Assembly: GCF_031755915.1 (NCBI RefSeq)
Contig: NC_083383.1
Location: 17,225,001 to 17,289,000, forward strand
Source: Ziziphus jujuba
Taxonomy: Eukaryota; Streptophyta; Magnoliopsida; Rosales; Rhamnaceae
Length of the DNA: 64,000 nt
Reading direction: 5' to 3'
Part shown: positions 33,754-46,321 of the stretch, piece by piece
Numbering within the stretch: the stretch's first letter is position 1
Layout of the letters: each line of letters begins with the position of its first letter
The notes under the pieces: generated by a model
Told to the model about the DNA's origin: nothing
The model's database searches: none
Seen by the model: the letters and a program-made list of their open reading frames with translations, nothing else
Position numbers and translations under genes: made by a program

Positions 33754-34803
33754 TGATACGAACCCAAGTCGACATGCGCCTAAACCCGTATTATATTAGC
33801 CAGGATCTCAATTAAGTTTAGATTTTAATGGATTGACCTCAAACCCTAACCAACCTATGATTAGAAACCCTGGTATAATGAAAACGTCACAATAAGTGAT
33901 GCATATTCTATTGATAAGTCAAAACTAAAACACTCACTCTCTAATGGTGTTTTATGTGTTCAAAGAGAACAAAGAGAAATTCAATCACACAATTAATTTT
34001 TTGTATATTATTAAAGGTGCGTTCTTCCTGAAAAATAAGCCTTTAAATAGGCTAGAGTCACAAAACAATAAACCCTAAAAGCTAAGAGAAAAATTGGCCA
34101 CCGAAGTGATTAGGAAACTTGTTGGTCGAATTTTTTACTCTTTCCTAAAAGTAAATTTGATTAATTAATTCTTTCATTTTGAAATAGGAATTAGATAATT
34201 TACAAGCAAAATAATAAAATTATAACTTTCCTAAACTTATTTTTCCAGAAAATTAATAAATAAAAACCAAACAAAAGACTAATTTCCTAAAATCAAAAAG
34301 GTCAAAAACAAATTAGGAAACTAAATAACTATCTTTTTGACTAAGTTGTCTTTGACCAATCTTTGACCAAATTAAATTCCAAATAAGCTTCCATATGCCT
34401 TGTAGGATGACAAATAGGATTATAATTGAGTCCCACACATTTCCCTTGCTTGGATCAAAGAGAAAATGCCAACTCGGCGAAATACAGTAAAGTCAGCAGC
34501 AAAATACAGTAAAACCGACCAAACTTCCTCCTCTGCGCAAACCACCTGTTTGATTGCCTTTGAAGTTTCCTTGAGTTGATTCCATGACCTCTTAGAGATA
34601 TTTTTTGAATCCATGAAGTGTTGAAACCATTTCTTGCTGCCCGGAGTCTATATTTGCACGAAAACAGCTTCCCTGGTTCGTATCATCCTTCATCACTTGG
34701 ATGCTTAAAACGGATCTTGGATCTTTGGGTATTTATAAGCCCCTTTGAGAATTAATTACTCCCTAGATAAGTCAGCCAGGTTGTCCTTAAATCTTTTAGG
34801 TTG
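33754..34803 (-). repeat. Element L: LTR of a Ty3/gypsy element (rest outside window)
   Basis: It starts TGATACGAACCCAAG inside the LTR of C, after CGTTT (33749-33753), a candidate target duplication. It runs as a family LTR in reverse orientation, with the hairpin words near 34155-34205, to about 90 bases short of its outer end, where the G LTR begins at 34804. It is placed as a separate element because both its ends fall inside other LTRs. Its internal region, if any, lies beyond the window. Confidence 0.82.
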
Positions 34804-35843
34804 TGATGAAAATCCGCTTGCGCCCGCACAACCGACAACCCGGTGGGGTGCTGACCGGATACGAAAGAAGATCAGGCCGATCACTAGGGATCGAGCTAAA
34901 AGATTTAAGGAAAATATGGATGCTTTTATACAAGGGGTAATTAATTCTCAAAAGAGCTTGACAATATCGGAAGATACAAGACCTGTTTTAAGCATCCCAG
35001 TCACAGAAGCCGTTACGAACTCGGGTAGCTGTTTTAGTGCAAATATGGACTTGGGGTAGCAATGAATGGCTCCAACACTTCATTAAATCAATTAATATCA
35101 TTGAGAGGACATGTAATCCATCCAAGGAAGAATCAAAAGCATCTAAAAAGGACTTGTATGGACAGCATCTCAATTTGGCCGAAAATGTGTAGTTTAGCCA
35201 TTGGCTTTGACTTTTCTTCTTGTTTGACTTATTCCAATCAAGGGGCAATGTGTGGGATCATTATTAATCATATTTTCCATCCTAAATGGCATATGGAAGA
35301 TGATTTGGAGCCCAAACAAGCTAGATATTGGTCAAAGATACCTTAGTAAACAAACTAGTCAACTAGTTTCCTAATTTGATTTTGACTTTTTGTTTTAGGA
35401 AATTTGTCTTTATTTGATTTCTATTTATTTATTTTCTAAAAAAAATCAACTTATTAAAGTTATTATTTTATTATTTTCATTGTAAATTAATTAATTCATA
35501 ATTCAAAATAAAGGAATTAATTAATCCAAATTAGATTAGGAAAGGAGGTGACTTTCGACCAAGCTAGGTTTCCTATTCTATGTGGCTGGTTTTACCTAGT
35601 TAATTAGGGTTTTATTTTGTAACCTTTTAGGCTATTTAAGAGCTTGTTCTATCAATAATGTTCAGTACCTTATTAATACAGAAAATTATTTGTGAGATTG
35701 AATTCTCTTTGTTCTCTTTGAACACCTAAAACACCATTAGTGAATGAGTGTTTTAGTTTGACTTATTGATGGGAAATCCATCACCTATTGTGGCATCTTC
35801 ATTATACCAAGGTTTCTAATCATAGGTTGGCTAGGGATCAAGG
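34804..35843 (+). repeat. Element G 5' LTR, part 1
   Basis: It starts TGATGAAAATCCGC, encodes the tail GPITRDRAKRFKENMDAFIQ-like stretch (34860-34935), and has the hairpin near 35487-35526. It is cut at CAAGG (35839-35843) by element F and resumes at 41626. Confidence 0.9.
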
Positions 35844-36961
35844 TGATGCAAATCCGTCCGAGCCTGCACAACTAACAACCCATTGGGTACTGACCCGATA
35901 CGAATGAAGACCAAGCCGATCACTAGAGCTCAACCTAAGAGGTTTAAGGACAACATTGCTGCCTTTATCCAAGGGGTAATTCATTCTTTAAAGGGCTATC
36001 CATACCCGAAGATACAAGGCCTGTTTTGAGCATACAAGTGATGAAAGCCGATACAGACCCGGGTAGCGATTTTAGTGCATTTATGGATTCCAGCCAACTG
36101 GAAATGGGTTTAAATCTTCTTGATATCACCTAGAAGTCATGGGAACTGGTCAAGACTAAAGCTTTTCTGGTTGTTTAAGTGGTGTGCACATGAGAGAGAA
36201 AATGGTCGATTTTTGCTGTATTATTTGCTGGCTGTACTGTATTTTCGTGAGTTGGCTTTTTCTCTTTCCTTCAAGCAAGGGCAACATGTGGGACTCCATA
36301 ATAATCTTATTTGGCATCCTAAAAAGGATATAGAAGCTGATTTGGAGCTCAAATTTGTCAAAGATTGGTCAAAGTCAACTATGTAAAAAAGCTAGTATTT
36401 TAGTTTCCTAATTTGATTTCTACTTTTTGTCTTAGGAAATTACCTTTACTTTTGATTTTTATTTATTTATTTTCTGGACAAAAATTTTTAGGAAAGTTAA
36501 TATTTTATTATTTTCATTGTAAATTAATTAATTCCTAATTCAAAATAAGGAAATTAATTAATTCAAATTAGATTAGGAAAATATGTGAAATTAGGCAATT
36601 TCCTAATTGGATTCTGTGTTGGCCGAAATTTCCTAATCCTTTTAGGGTTTTATTTTATTTATTCAAAGCCTATTTAAAGGCTTATTTTCAATGAGAAATC
36701 AAGCTTAAATTTTATATAGAAAATTATTTGTGAGATTGAATTCTCTTTGTTCTTTTGAACACCTAAAACACCATTAGTGAATTAGTGTTTTTGTTTGACA
36801 TATCAATAGGCTTTCCATCACCTATATGGCGTCTTCATTATATACCAAGGTTTCTAATGACATGTTGGTTAGGGGTCAAGGTGACCATTAGAACTTGAAC
36901 ATCATTAGATCTGGGCTAATATAATACGGGTTTAGGAGCAGGTCGTCCTAGGTTCGTATCA
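35844..36961 (+). repeat. Element F 5' LTR
   Basis: The 1118-bp LTR starts TGATGCAAATCCG and ends GGTTCGTATCA. It has a Pol-tail coding segment at its start, the hairpin at about 36523-36564 and a TATTTAAAG box near 36670. Confidence 0.94.
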
Positions 36962-38103
36962 TTTAGTATCAGAGCTGAATTTTGTTTAGGTTTCATCTAT
37001 CTTTATTTGCATTATTTGTTTTTGTGTTATTCCTCAATTTTAGCATTAGGTTAAGGTTGCTTCTATCATCATACACGTTTTGCATATTTTAAAAAAAATA
37101 AATAAAAATTCATTCCTAGTCAAATTAGGTTTTCCTTGTTCTACTGTATTTTTGTTTCTTAGTTTGTTGGTTTTCATTCATTATTGTTCTTGTTAACTTT
37201 GATTTTTGTTGATTTTTCTTTGCTGTCTTATTCTTAAATATTTGCATTCATATATTCAAAAAAAGAAAAAGAAAAGCCAAGCAGATATTAAAAAAAAAAT
37301 TGCACTTTTGTATTTTATTGGAGGTCACGGGTTTTGTGACTATTTGGTGTTGGAATTTCAATTTAGGTGTTTATTTTTACTACTGAAGTTGTTTTATGTT
37401 CGGTGAGTAAAAAAAAAAAAAAAAGAGAGAAGAAAAGCCAAATTAAAAAGAAAAAAATTCGGTTTCTTGAATTTGGTGTTGAAATTTGTTGTTGGAACTT
37501 TCTTGGAGCTGCTGTTTTGTTGATTATTTGTTTAATATTTGTAGTTGCTAGAGAATTATTTTTGTTGCTGGATATTTGAATTTTGGGTGCCTAAATTATT
37601 TGGATTAAAATTAGATAAAGGATTTGATACAAAATTAGAATTACACGAACAACAACCAACACTATTCCTTAATTTTGTTCGAATTGATTCTTGTTCGTGT
37701 TTGAAATTCTTTTTCTCAAATTTTATTCTTGAATTCTTAATTTCTTGCCATCTGGTTTAGTTCTTATTGATTCCAAAATTTTCCTTGTTAATTTGCCTTA
37801 TTTTACCTAGAAAAGCCGAAAACTAGAATTCGTTGATTCACTCGGTATTGTTTGCTTTCGCTACTGTTTTGTTGATAAGCTTAAATTAAAGCATATTTGT
37901 GATCTTATTGCTGTTTTTGGGTGTTTTAATTATAATTTTGAGATAATTCTTTGAGTGGAAAAAGGCAAAAGTATGTGAGCTTAAAAAAGGGTAAAAGCCG
38001 AAACTAGTGTGAAAACACGAGTGTCGAGACCATGATTGAGTGAAACACGTGAAGGAGTGATATTTGGTGAGAATTTATTTTATTTTGCATTATTTATACT
38101 AAC
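36962..38103 (+). other. Element F primer-binding site and leader
   Basis: The primer site at 36964-36975 reads TAGTATCAGAGC, one change from the perfect site. A-tracts lie at about 37258-37302 and 37408-37460. The family box ACACGAGTGTCGAGACC is at about 38017-38033, then CACGTG at 38047-38052 before the gag ATG. Confidence 0.88.
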
Positions 38104-39420
38104 ATGGCAGATTCAAGGTTGAGGAGAGGAGATCCACTAGTAAGAATTAATGAAGAAGAATTCGTAGGATTCCATGGTGATTCCCAAGCTACGGGGAGTG
38201 GTGAGTAAACAGACATAATGGCTAGCTTGGAATAACTGCAGTGGATGAATGCTCAATTTGACCACATAAATCAAAGGATGGACCAAATTTGAGGCAAGAG
38301 TTCCATGGAGGTCGAGGTCAAGGCCAAGGAGGCCGTGGACGACCTAGAGAGGAGTTTGAAGAGGAAACTTTTGGAGATGATTTCGAGGAAGGAATGGATG
38401 AAACACTTGCTGTCCAAGAGAGGCTAGGCCATTGGAGGCATAGGAAAGAGGAGGTAGATGATGATCTCGGCAACATCAACGTAAACATACCACCTTTCAT
38501 GGGGAAAAGTGACCCGGAGGCTTACTTGGAGTGGGAGGAGCATATGGAGATGATCTTCGATTGCCACAACTATTTGGAGGCTAAGAAGGTGAAATTGGCA
38601 GCAATGGAATTTGGTCATTATGCACTCCAATGGTGGACCAATGAGTAAAACACCCGAAGGCAAGTTGGTGATGACTTGATCACTACATGGCGACGAATGA
38701 AAGAAGCCATAAGAAAGTAGTTCGTACCATCACACTATCATAGGTTACTGCATCAAAGACTTCAATCTTTATTTCAAGGAACCTGGTCCATGGAGGATTA
38801 TTACAAGGAGATGGAGATGCTTATGATGAGGTTAAGGATGAATGAAGATAGAGAAGCAACCATGGGAAGGTTTTTTAGTGGTTTGAATCATGAAATACCA
38901 ATCAACTAGAATTGCAACAATATATGGAATTGGAGGAGATGTTGCATGTGGCTATTAAATTAGAGCATCAATTCAAGAGGAGGGGTATCGGCTCACAGTT
39001 TGGAGGTGTTTCCAACAGTGGAAGATCAAATCCAAGTGGCTGGAGAAACAATCCTACCTTTTAAAACAAGAAAAATCTAAAAGATGAAGAAGAAAGTTCA
39101 AATTGGCCAAAAAAGGAGTCTAAAGCCGAATCTATCCAAGCACCAAAGAATAAGGTAAAATATTATCCTAAACCTTCAAGATCTAGAGAAATTGTTTATT
39201 TTAAGTGCCAGTGACAAGGACACATTGCTAGCCAATCCCGAATAGAAGAATCATGATATTAAAAGGTAATGGTGAGCTAGAATCGGAAAGTGAAGAAAGT
39301 GAGTGTGAGACCGAACAAGGAGAGGAAGAACTTGAAGATGAAGCTGAGACACTCCATGCATCCAATGACAAATTAAAGATGGTTTCTAGGAGAGTACTTG
39401 TTGTATACAAGGATGAGGAT
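38104..39420 (+). pseudogene. gag: Element F Gag (broken)
   Basis: The start is ATG at 38104 (MADSRLRRGDPLVRINEEEF). There are stops near 38207 and 38237, then an open stretch from 38289 with an RG-rich segment and the core (MGKSDPEAYLEWEEHMEMIF, LAAMEFGHYALQWWTNE). A TAA/TAG-type stop ends it at 38646, and more stops and shifts follow to 39240. The zinc knuckle (near 39190-39235) has a stop and has lost its last cysteine frame. The acidic tail is open from 39253. Confidence 0.88.
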
Positions 39421-40084
39421 CAAGTTCAAAAGAAAGATTTTTGTGAAATCAAAGGTAAGATTTTTAGTATGATTATTGATAGTGGAAGTTGTACAAATGT
39501 AATTAGTAATATTGTGGTTGATAAATTAGACATAACAAATACTAAACATCCAGAACCATATAGATTACAATGACTTAATGATAGTGGTGAGATGAAAGTG
39601 AATAAACAAGTCAAAGTAAAATTTAGCATAGATAAATATGTGGATGTTGTGTTGTGTGATGTTGTACCTATACATGCTGGTCATATATTGTTGGGGAGGC
39701 CATGGCAATTTGATAAAGATGCCATACATTATGGGAGAGAGAACTCTATTATTTTTAAGCTTAAAGGCAAGAGGGTTAAGAGAGTTAAGCTGGAGCCATT
39801 GAACCCAAAGGAGATTTTTAGGGACCAATTACAAATGCAACAAATGAGGGAAGCCAAGAAGCTCAAAGAAAGGCCTACTATGTCACCAACGGTTTCACCA
39901 TCCATTCAAGAGGGAAAAGCTGAGCTTGCTATCCAAGGTAAGTCCTCTAAAACCGAATTTGAGTCAAAAAATTTTAACAAACCCGAGAGTGAGAAAATTG
40001 GAGAAAAAGCCAAGCGTGATGCAAAATTCAATGAAACTGCGAGTGAAAAAGGAAAAGGAAGAAAAGAAAGCTATTTTGAATAAG
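39421..40084 (+). pseudogene. pol: Element F protease and charged linker
   Basis: The protease has IIDSGSCTNVISNIVVDKLD at about 39473-39532. A TGA at 39571-39573 (TGG in sisters) breaks it, and [18 protein letters not shown] follows. The linker runs from about 39790 with the MSPTVSPSIQEGKAELAIQG motif and ends in a stop at about 40083 through a frameshift. Confidence 0.87.
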
Positions 40085-40506
40085 AAATCATTACTGGTCA
40101 TGAATTATAAAGATTCTTATTTAAAAATGCTTTTGTTGTATAGAACTTTATCTACCTTGTTGAGAGCTTTACTTTATGGAAATTTGAAAATTTGGAAGAG
40201 ATTATTTGCTAAATTTAAAAAGTGTAAGTTTTGCCATAATGAGCATGTATTTCTAGATTTTGTTGTGATAGTGTTTGACCCAGGATATTTGGGTTGGTTA
40301 CATTTATGAAAGGAGAGTTTCTAAAACAAAGAAATTCAAAGCTCATGCTGTATGTGAATGGACCTTTTCAAGTTTTGGAGTGGATTAACGAGCATGCCTA
40401 CACAATTGATTTAACAGGTGAGTATAGTGTTAGTGCCACATTTAATGTTGCTGATTTATCATTTTTATCTTGATTTGAGGACAAATCATTTTCAAGAGAA
40501 GGGGAA
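40085..40506 (+). pseudogene. Element F scrambled Pol remnant and integrase C-terminus
   Basis: After LVMNYKDSYLK, bases 40127-40198 encode the IN-derived piece (MLLLYRTLSTLLRALLYGNL), 40199-40267 the piece from the RT end (RLFAKFKKCKFCHNEHVFLD) and from 40268 the IN C-terminal module (IVFDPGYLGWLHL), then a TGA at 40309. Further on PFQVLEWINEHAYTID and [15 protein letters not shown] remain in other frames up to the polypurine tract AAGAGAAGGGGAA (40494-40506). The junction order is the same as in D, G and H. Confidence 0.88.
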
Positions 40507-41620
40507 TGATGCAAATCCGCCCTAGCCCGCACAACCGATAACCGCTAGGGCACTGACCCGATACAGATGAAGACCAAGCCGATCACTAGGGCTCAAGCTA
40601 AGAGGTTTAAGGACAACCTTGCTGCATTTATCCAATGGGTAATTCATTCTTAAAAGGGCTATCCATACCCAAATACATAAGGCCTGTTTTGAGCATACAA
40701 GTGGTGAAAGCTGATAAGGACCCGGGTAGCGGTTTTGGTGCAATTATGGATTCCAGCCAGCAAAAAATGGGTTCAAATCTTCTTGAATTCACTTGATATT
40801 ACTAAGAAGTCAAGGGAACTGGTCAAGAGCAAAGCTTTGCTAGTCATTTAAGTGGTGTGCGCATGAGAGAGAAAATGGTCGGGTTTTGCTGTATTATTTG
40901 CTAGCTTTACTGTATTTTTCTGAGTTGGCTATTTCTCTTTCCTTCAAGCAAGTGCAACGTGTGGGACTCCATAATAATCTTATTTGGCATCCTAAAAAGC
41001 ATATAGAAGCTGATTTGGAACTCAAATTGGTCAAAAATTGGTCAAAGTCAACTTAATCGAAAAGCTAGTATTTTAGTTTCCTAATTTGATTTCTACTTTT
41101 TGTTTTAGGAAATTACCTTTACTTTTGGTTTTTATTTATTTATTTTCTGGAAAAATAAGTTTAGCAAAGTTATTATTTTATTATTTTCATTGTAAATTAA
41201 TTAATTCCTAATTCAAAATAACGGAATTAATTAATCTAAATTAGATTAGGAAATGATGTGAAATTAGGCAATTTCCTAATTGGATTCTATGTTGGCCGAA
41301 ATTCCCTAATCCTTTTAGGGTTTTATTTTTTTCATTTAAAGCCTATTTAAAGGCTTATTTTCAATGAGAAATCAAGCTTGAATTTTATACAGAAAATTAT
41401 TTGTGAGGTTGAGCTCTTTTTATTCTTTTGAACACCTAAAACACCATTAGTGAATGAGTGTTTTAGTTTGACTTATCACCTATTATGGCGCCTTCATTAT
41501 ATACCAAGATTTCTAATCATAGGTGGGTTAAGGGTCAAGGTGACCATTAGAAATTGAGGAGCATTAGATCCAAGCTAATATAATATGGATTTAGGAGCAG
41601 GTCGTCTTAGGTTCGTATCA
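40507..41620 (+). repeat. Element F 3' LTR
   Basis: The 1114-bp LTR starts TGATGCAAATCCG and ends GGTTCGTATCA. The hairpin is at about 41188-41230. The CAAGG duplication follows at 41621. Confidence 0.94.
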
Positions 41621-41625
41621 CAAGG

Positions 41626-41705
41626 TGACCATTAGAACTTGAACAGAATTAGATCTGGGTTAATATAATACCAGTTTTGGCGTAGGTCATCATAGGTTTG
41701 TATCA
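41626..41705 (+). repeat. Element G 5' LTR, part 2
   Basis: These last 80 bases of the G LTR start TGACCATTAGAACTTG and end GGTTTGTATCA. They follow directly on part 1 once F and one CAAGG are removed. Confidence 0.9.
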
Positions 41706-42840
41706 GTTGGTATCAGAGCCTTATTTTGTTCAGGTTTGATCTATCTTATTTGCTTTATTTCGTTTTGTGTTAATCTGCAATTTTAGCCTGAGGTTAAGGT
41801 TGCTTCTATCATCATACACGTTTTGCATATTTAAAAAAAAAAAAAAAGAATTCATTCCTAGTTAAATTAGGTTTTCCTAGTTTTACTGTTTTTTTTTTTT
41901 TTTTTTTGGTTTCTTAGTTTGTTGGTTGTTTTCATCATTTTTCTTGTTAATTTGGTTATTGTTGATTTTTCTTCGCTATTTTAGTCTTAAATTCATATAT
42001 TCAAAAAAGAAAAAGTGTGTTTGCCGCAACATATAAAAAAAAAATGCACAATTTGTATTTTGTTTTGGAGGTCACAAGTTTGATGATTATTTGGTATTGG
42101 AATTGCAATTTTGGTGTTGATTCATGCTACTGCTGTTGTCTTATGTTCTATGAGTTTAAAAAAAAAAAAAAAAGAAGCCAAATAAAAAAAAAAAAAATCA
42201 GTTTGTTGAGTTTGGTGTTGAAATTTGTTGTTGGAAATTTCTTGGAGCTGCTGATTTGTTGATTACTTATTCAATATTTGAAGTTGCTCGAAAATTATTT
42301 TTGTTGCTGAATATTTGAATTTTGGGTGCTTAAATTATTAGGATTAAAATTAGTTAAATGATTTGATACAAAACTAGAATTACAAGGGACAACAACCGAC
42401 AACTATTACTTATTTTTTTCCAAATTGATTCTTGTTCGTGTCTGAATTTCTTTTTCTAAATTTTTATTCTCGAATTCTTAATTTCTTACCATCTGGTCCA
42501 GTTCTTATTGATTCCAAAATTTTCTTTGTTATTTTGACTTATTTTTTCCTAGAAAAGCCGAAGATTAGGTGTTTAAAATTCGCTCGGTATTGCTAGCTTT
42601 TCGCTACTATTTTGTTGATCAGTTTAATTAAAACATACTTGTGATCTAATTGTTGTTTTGTGTTTATTTTAATTAGAACCTTGAGTTAATTCTTTGAGTG
42701 GAAAAAGGCACGAATGTGTGAGCTTAAAAGAGAGTAAAAGCCTAAACTAGTGTGCAAACACGAGTGTTGAGTCCTTATTTGAATGAAACACGTGAGAAAG
42801 TGAATTTGGTGAGGTCCTCTATTATTTTTATGTTACTAAC
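41706..42840 (+). other. Element G primer-binding site and leader
   Basis: A perfect primer site TGGTATCAGAGC lies at 41708-41719. A/T tracts lie at about 41832-41848, 41889-41908, 42158-42172 and 42183-42197. The family box (ACACGAGTGTTGAGTCC) is at about 42758-42774. Confidence 0.9.
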
Positions 42841-44170
42841 ATGGCAGATTCAAGGGTGAGAAGAGGAGATCCACCAATGAGAATTAATGAAGAAGAGTCC
42901 GTAGGATTCAAAGGAGATTCCCGAGCTTCGGGGAGCGGAGATGAGCACATGGACATGAGGGCCATCTTGAAGCAATTACAATGGATGAATGCTCAATTTG
43001 ATCATAAAAATGAATGGATGGACAGATTAGAAACATCCCAAGGAAGGCCGAATACAACGTTTGAAGCTCATGGAGGCCGAGGGCGACTTAGAGAATAATT
43101 CAAGGAAAGCAATTTTGGAGATTACTTGGATGAAAGGTATGATGAAATTTTTGAACATCAAGGAAGGCCAATCCGTGGGAGACCATTAAGGAATGAAGAT
43201 GATGAATTTAGAAATATCAAGGTCAACATACCACCTTTCATGAGGAAAAGTGATATGGAGGCTTACTTGGAATGGGAGGAGCATATGGAGATGATTTTTT
43301 ATTGTCACAACTATTCGGAGGCCAAGAAAGTTAAATTGGCAGCAATAGAGTTTGGATATTATGCACTCCAATGGTGGACTAATGAGCAAAATAGCCGAAG
43401 GAGAGTAGGTGATGATTTGATTACTACTTGGCGAGAAATGAAAGAAGCCATGAGGAAGCGATTTGTACCAACTAATTACCACAGGTTGCTGCATTAAAGG
43501 TTAAAATCATTACCACAAGGTAATAGGTCCGTGGAGGATTATTACAAGGAGATGGAGATGCTCATGATGAAATTGAGCATGAATGAAGATAGAGAAGCAA
43601 CCATGGCAAGTTTTTGGGTGGTTTAAATCATGATATAGCCAACCATGTAGAGCTTCAACAATATGTAGAATTGGAGGACATGCTTCATGTGGCCATCAAA
43701 ATTGAAAATCAAATCAAAAGGAAGGGAAGCTCAAGGTTTGAAGGAGTTACAAACAGCAAGAGGTCAAATCCCAATGCTTGGAGAAGCAATCCCTTCTATG
43801 ATTCAAAGCTAATACCAAAGCAAGGTAAGAAGAGCTCCAATTGGCCAAAGAAGGAAGCCAAAAGCTAATCTGTCCAAGCACAAAAAAATGAAGGTAAATC
43901 TGATCCTAAACCTTCTAGAACTCATGAAATTGTGTGTCATAAGTGCCAGAGATAAGGATGCATCGCTAGCCAATGCACAAATAGAAGAATCATGGTGTTA
44001 AAATGTAATGGTAAGCTAGAATCAAAAAGTGAGGAAAGTGGAGATGAAACCGAGCAAGGAGAGGAAGACTTTGAGTATGAAGCTGAAACTTTGCATGCAT
44101 CCAATGCCAAATTAAACTTGGTTTCTAGGAGATTGCTGGCTGTATACAAGGATGAGGATCAAGTTCAAAG
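42841..44170 (+). pseudogene. gag: Element G Gag (broken)
   Basis: The start is ATG at 42841 (MADSRVRRGDPPMRINEEES). LKQLQWMNAQFDHKNEWMDR is the coiled-coil-like part. A stop at 43096 precedes the core, which has MRKSDMEAYLEWEEHMEMIF, LAAIEFGYYALQWWTNEQNS and KRFVPTNYHRLLH before a TAA at 43495. A shift near 43610 follows, then LNHDIANHVELQQYVELEDM. The zinc knuckle region (43935-43980) is damaged (CHKCQR then a stop). The acidic tail starts at 43992. Confidence 0.89.
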
Positions 44171-44880
44171 GGAAAACATCTCCCACACCTATCGTGAAAT
44201 ACAAGGTAAGATTTGTAGCATGATAATTGATAGTGGAAGTTGTACAAATGTGATTAATAACATTATGGTTGATAAATTAGGCTTAACAACTATTAAACAT
44301 CCCCAACCTTATAGATTATAGTGGCTTAATGATAGTGGTGAGATGAAACTAAATAAACAAGCCAAGGTAAAATTTAGCATAGATAAATATGTGGATGTTG
44401 TTTTGTTTGATGTTGTGCCTATGCATGCCAGACATATTCTATTAAGTAGATCATGGCAATTTGATAAAGATGCTACTTATTATGGTTAAGAGAATTGTAT
44501 TGTTTTTAGATTTAAAGGTAAGAAGGTCAAGCTGGAGCCACTAACTCTCAAGGAAGTGTATAGAGACCAATTACAAATACAACAAAGGAGGGAGGTCAAA
44601 AAACTCAAGGAGAAAGCTAGTATGGCACCTACGGCTTCACCATCCATCCAAAAAGGTAAGTCTGAGCTTGCTATCCAAGGTAAACATTCTAAAACACAAA
44701 TTGAGTGAAAAAACCATGAAAAGGTAGAAAGTGGAGTAAGAGAGAAAGAGAAACCCGAGAGTATGAGGGAGGTTGAAAAAGCTGAGAGTGAGTGCCAAAC
44801 AGAGAGAAAGAAAGAAAAAGAAAAGAAAAGCAAGGAAAAATAAAAAAATTTATTTAAGTTTTGGGGATGTTAAAAAAGCT
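44171..44880 (+). pseudogene. pol: Element G protease and charged linker
   Basis: The protease has IIDSGSCTNVINNIMVDKLG at about 44221-44283. A TAG at 44319-44321 replaces the TTACAG of sisters, then [18 protein letters not shown] and a stop. The linker contains MAPTASPSIQKGKSELAIQG and a long Lys/Glu/Arg run in mixed frames. Confidence 0.86.
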
Positions 44881-45204
44881 ATCTTGAATAAGAAATCATT
44901 GCCAGTCATGAAATATAAAGATGCTTATTTAAAGATGCTTTTGTTGTATAAAACTTTATCTGCATTGCTGAGAGCTATATTTAGTGGAAATTTGAAAATT
45001 TAGGAGAGATTATTTGCTAACTTTAAAAAGTGTAATTTTTGTAAAAATAAATTGGTATTTCAAGATTTGTTGTGATAATGCTTGACCCAGGAGATTATGT
45101 TTGGTTGCACTTAAGGAAGGAGAGATTTCCGAGCAAAGAAAGTCCAAGCTTATGTCTCGTGGAGATGGACATTTTCAAGTTTTTGAGCAGATTAATGACA
45201 ATGC
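44881..45204 (+). pseudogene. Element G scrambled Pol remnant
   Basis: After LPVMKYKDAYLK, the IN-derived piece is at 44935-45006 ([20 protein letters not shown]) with the tryptophan codon changed to TAG at 45001-45003. The RT-end piece is at 45007-45075 (RLFANFKKCNFCKNKLVFQD). The IN C-terminal module follows (DPGDYVWLHLRKE, then FQVFEQINDNA) and breaks at 45204 in the AATGC duplication of H. Confidence 0.87.
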
Positions 45205-46309
45205 TGATACAAACCTAGGACGACCTGCTCCTAAATCCCTATTATATTAACCCGGATCTAATTATGTTCAACTTCTAATGGTCATCTCAACCCCTAACCA
45301 ACCTGTGATTAGAAACCTTGGTATAATGAAGACGCCACAATAAGTGATGGATATCCTATTGATAAGTCAAACTAAAACATTCATTCACTAATGGTGTTTT
45401 AAGTGTTCAAAAGAATAAAGAGAAATTCAATCTCACAAAATAAATTCTGAATATTATTAATGGTGTGTTCTTCCTAAAAAACAAGCCCTTATGTAGGCTA
45501 AGATAAAACCAAATAAAACCCTAAGGAAAACTGGCCAATAGGATCAGGAAACTAAGCATGGCCGAATTTTCTCTCTCCTTTCCTAAACTAATTTGGAATA
45601 ATTAATTCCTTTATTTTGAATTAGGAATTAATTAATTTACAATGAAAATAATAACTTTCCTAAACTTATTTTTCCAGAAAATAAATAAATAAAAACCAAA
45701 AAGCAAAGGTAATTTCCTAAAAAAAAAATTATAAACCAAATTAGGAAACTAAAATACTATCTTTTTTACTAAGTTGACTTTGACCAATTTAGGCTCCAAA
45801 TCAGCTTCCGTATGCTTTTTAGGATGCCAAATAGGCTGATCATGAAGTCCCACACGTTACCCTTGCTTGGAGGAAAGAGAAAAAGCCAACTAAGCAAAAT
45901 ACAGTAAAGATAGCAGGAAATACAGCAAAACTGGCCAAATGGTCATGTTGTGCACACAGCCCCTTTTTGGATGCATTTGAAGCTACCTTAACTTGATTAC
46001 ATGACCTATTATAAATATGTATTGAATCCATGAAGCATTGGAAACATTTCATGCTTCCCGGACTCCATAAATGCACCAAAACCGCTACCCAGGTCCGTAT
46101 CGGCTTCCACCACTTGTATGCTCAAAAAAGGTCTTGGATCTTTGGATATGGATAAGCGCTCTTGAGAATGAATTATTTCCTAGATAAAGGCAGCAAGGTT
46201 TTCCCTAAACCTCTTAGCTTGAGCCCTAGTGATCAGCCTAATCTTTACTCGTATCGGGTCAGCACCCCAACAGGTTGCCGGTTGTGCAGGTTCGGGTGGA
46301 TTCACATCA
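45205..46309 (-). repeat. Element H 3' LTR
   Basis: The 1105-bp LTR starts TGATACAAACCTAGG on the + strand and ends GATTCACATCA. The Pol tail is encoded on the - strand from 46309 down ([18 protein letters not shown], stop near 46180). The hairpin is at about 45598-45641. The polypurine tract (reverse) is at 46310-46321. Confidence 0.93.
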
Positions 46310-46321
46310 TTTCCCTCCTCT

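Larger units (their letters stand above)
35844..41620 (+). mobile_element. Element F: complete non-autonomous scrambled-pol element
   Basis: This complete 5777-bp element is flanked by CAAGG (35839-35843 and 41621-41625) and inserted in the 5' LTR of G. LTRs are 1118 and 1114 bp. It keeps leader, gag, protease, scrambled IN/RT remnant and Pol tail; RT, RNase H and the IN core are absent. The gag and tail frames hold stops and shifts. Confidence 0.95.

Noticed and set aside
33754..34803. L as a solo LTR created by recombination
   Set aside because: Its outer end is cut by G and its partner may lie outside the window, so solo status cannot be claimed.
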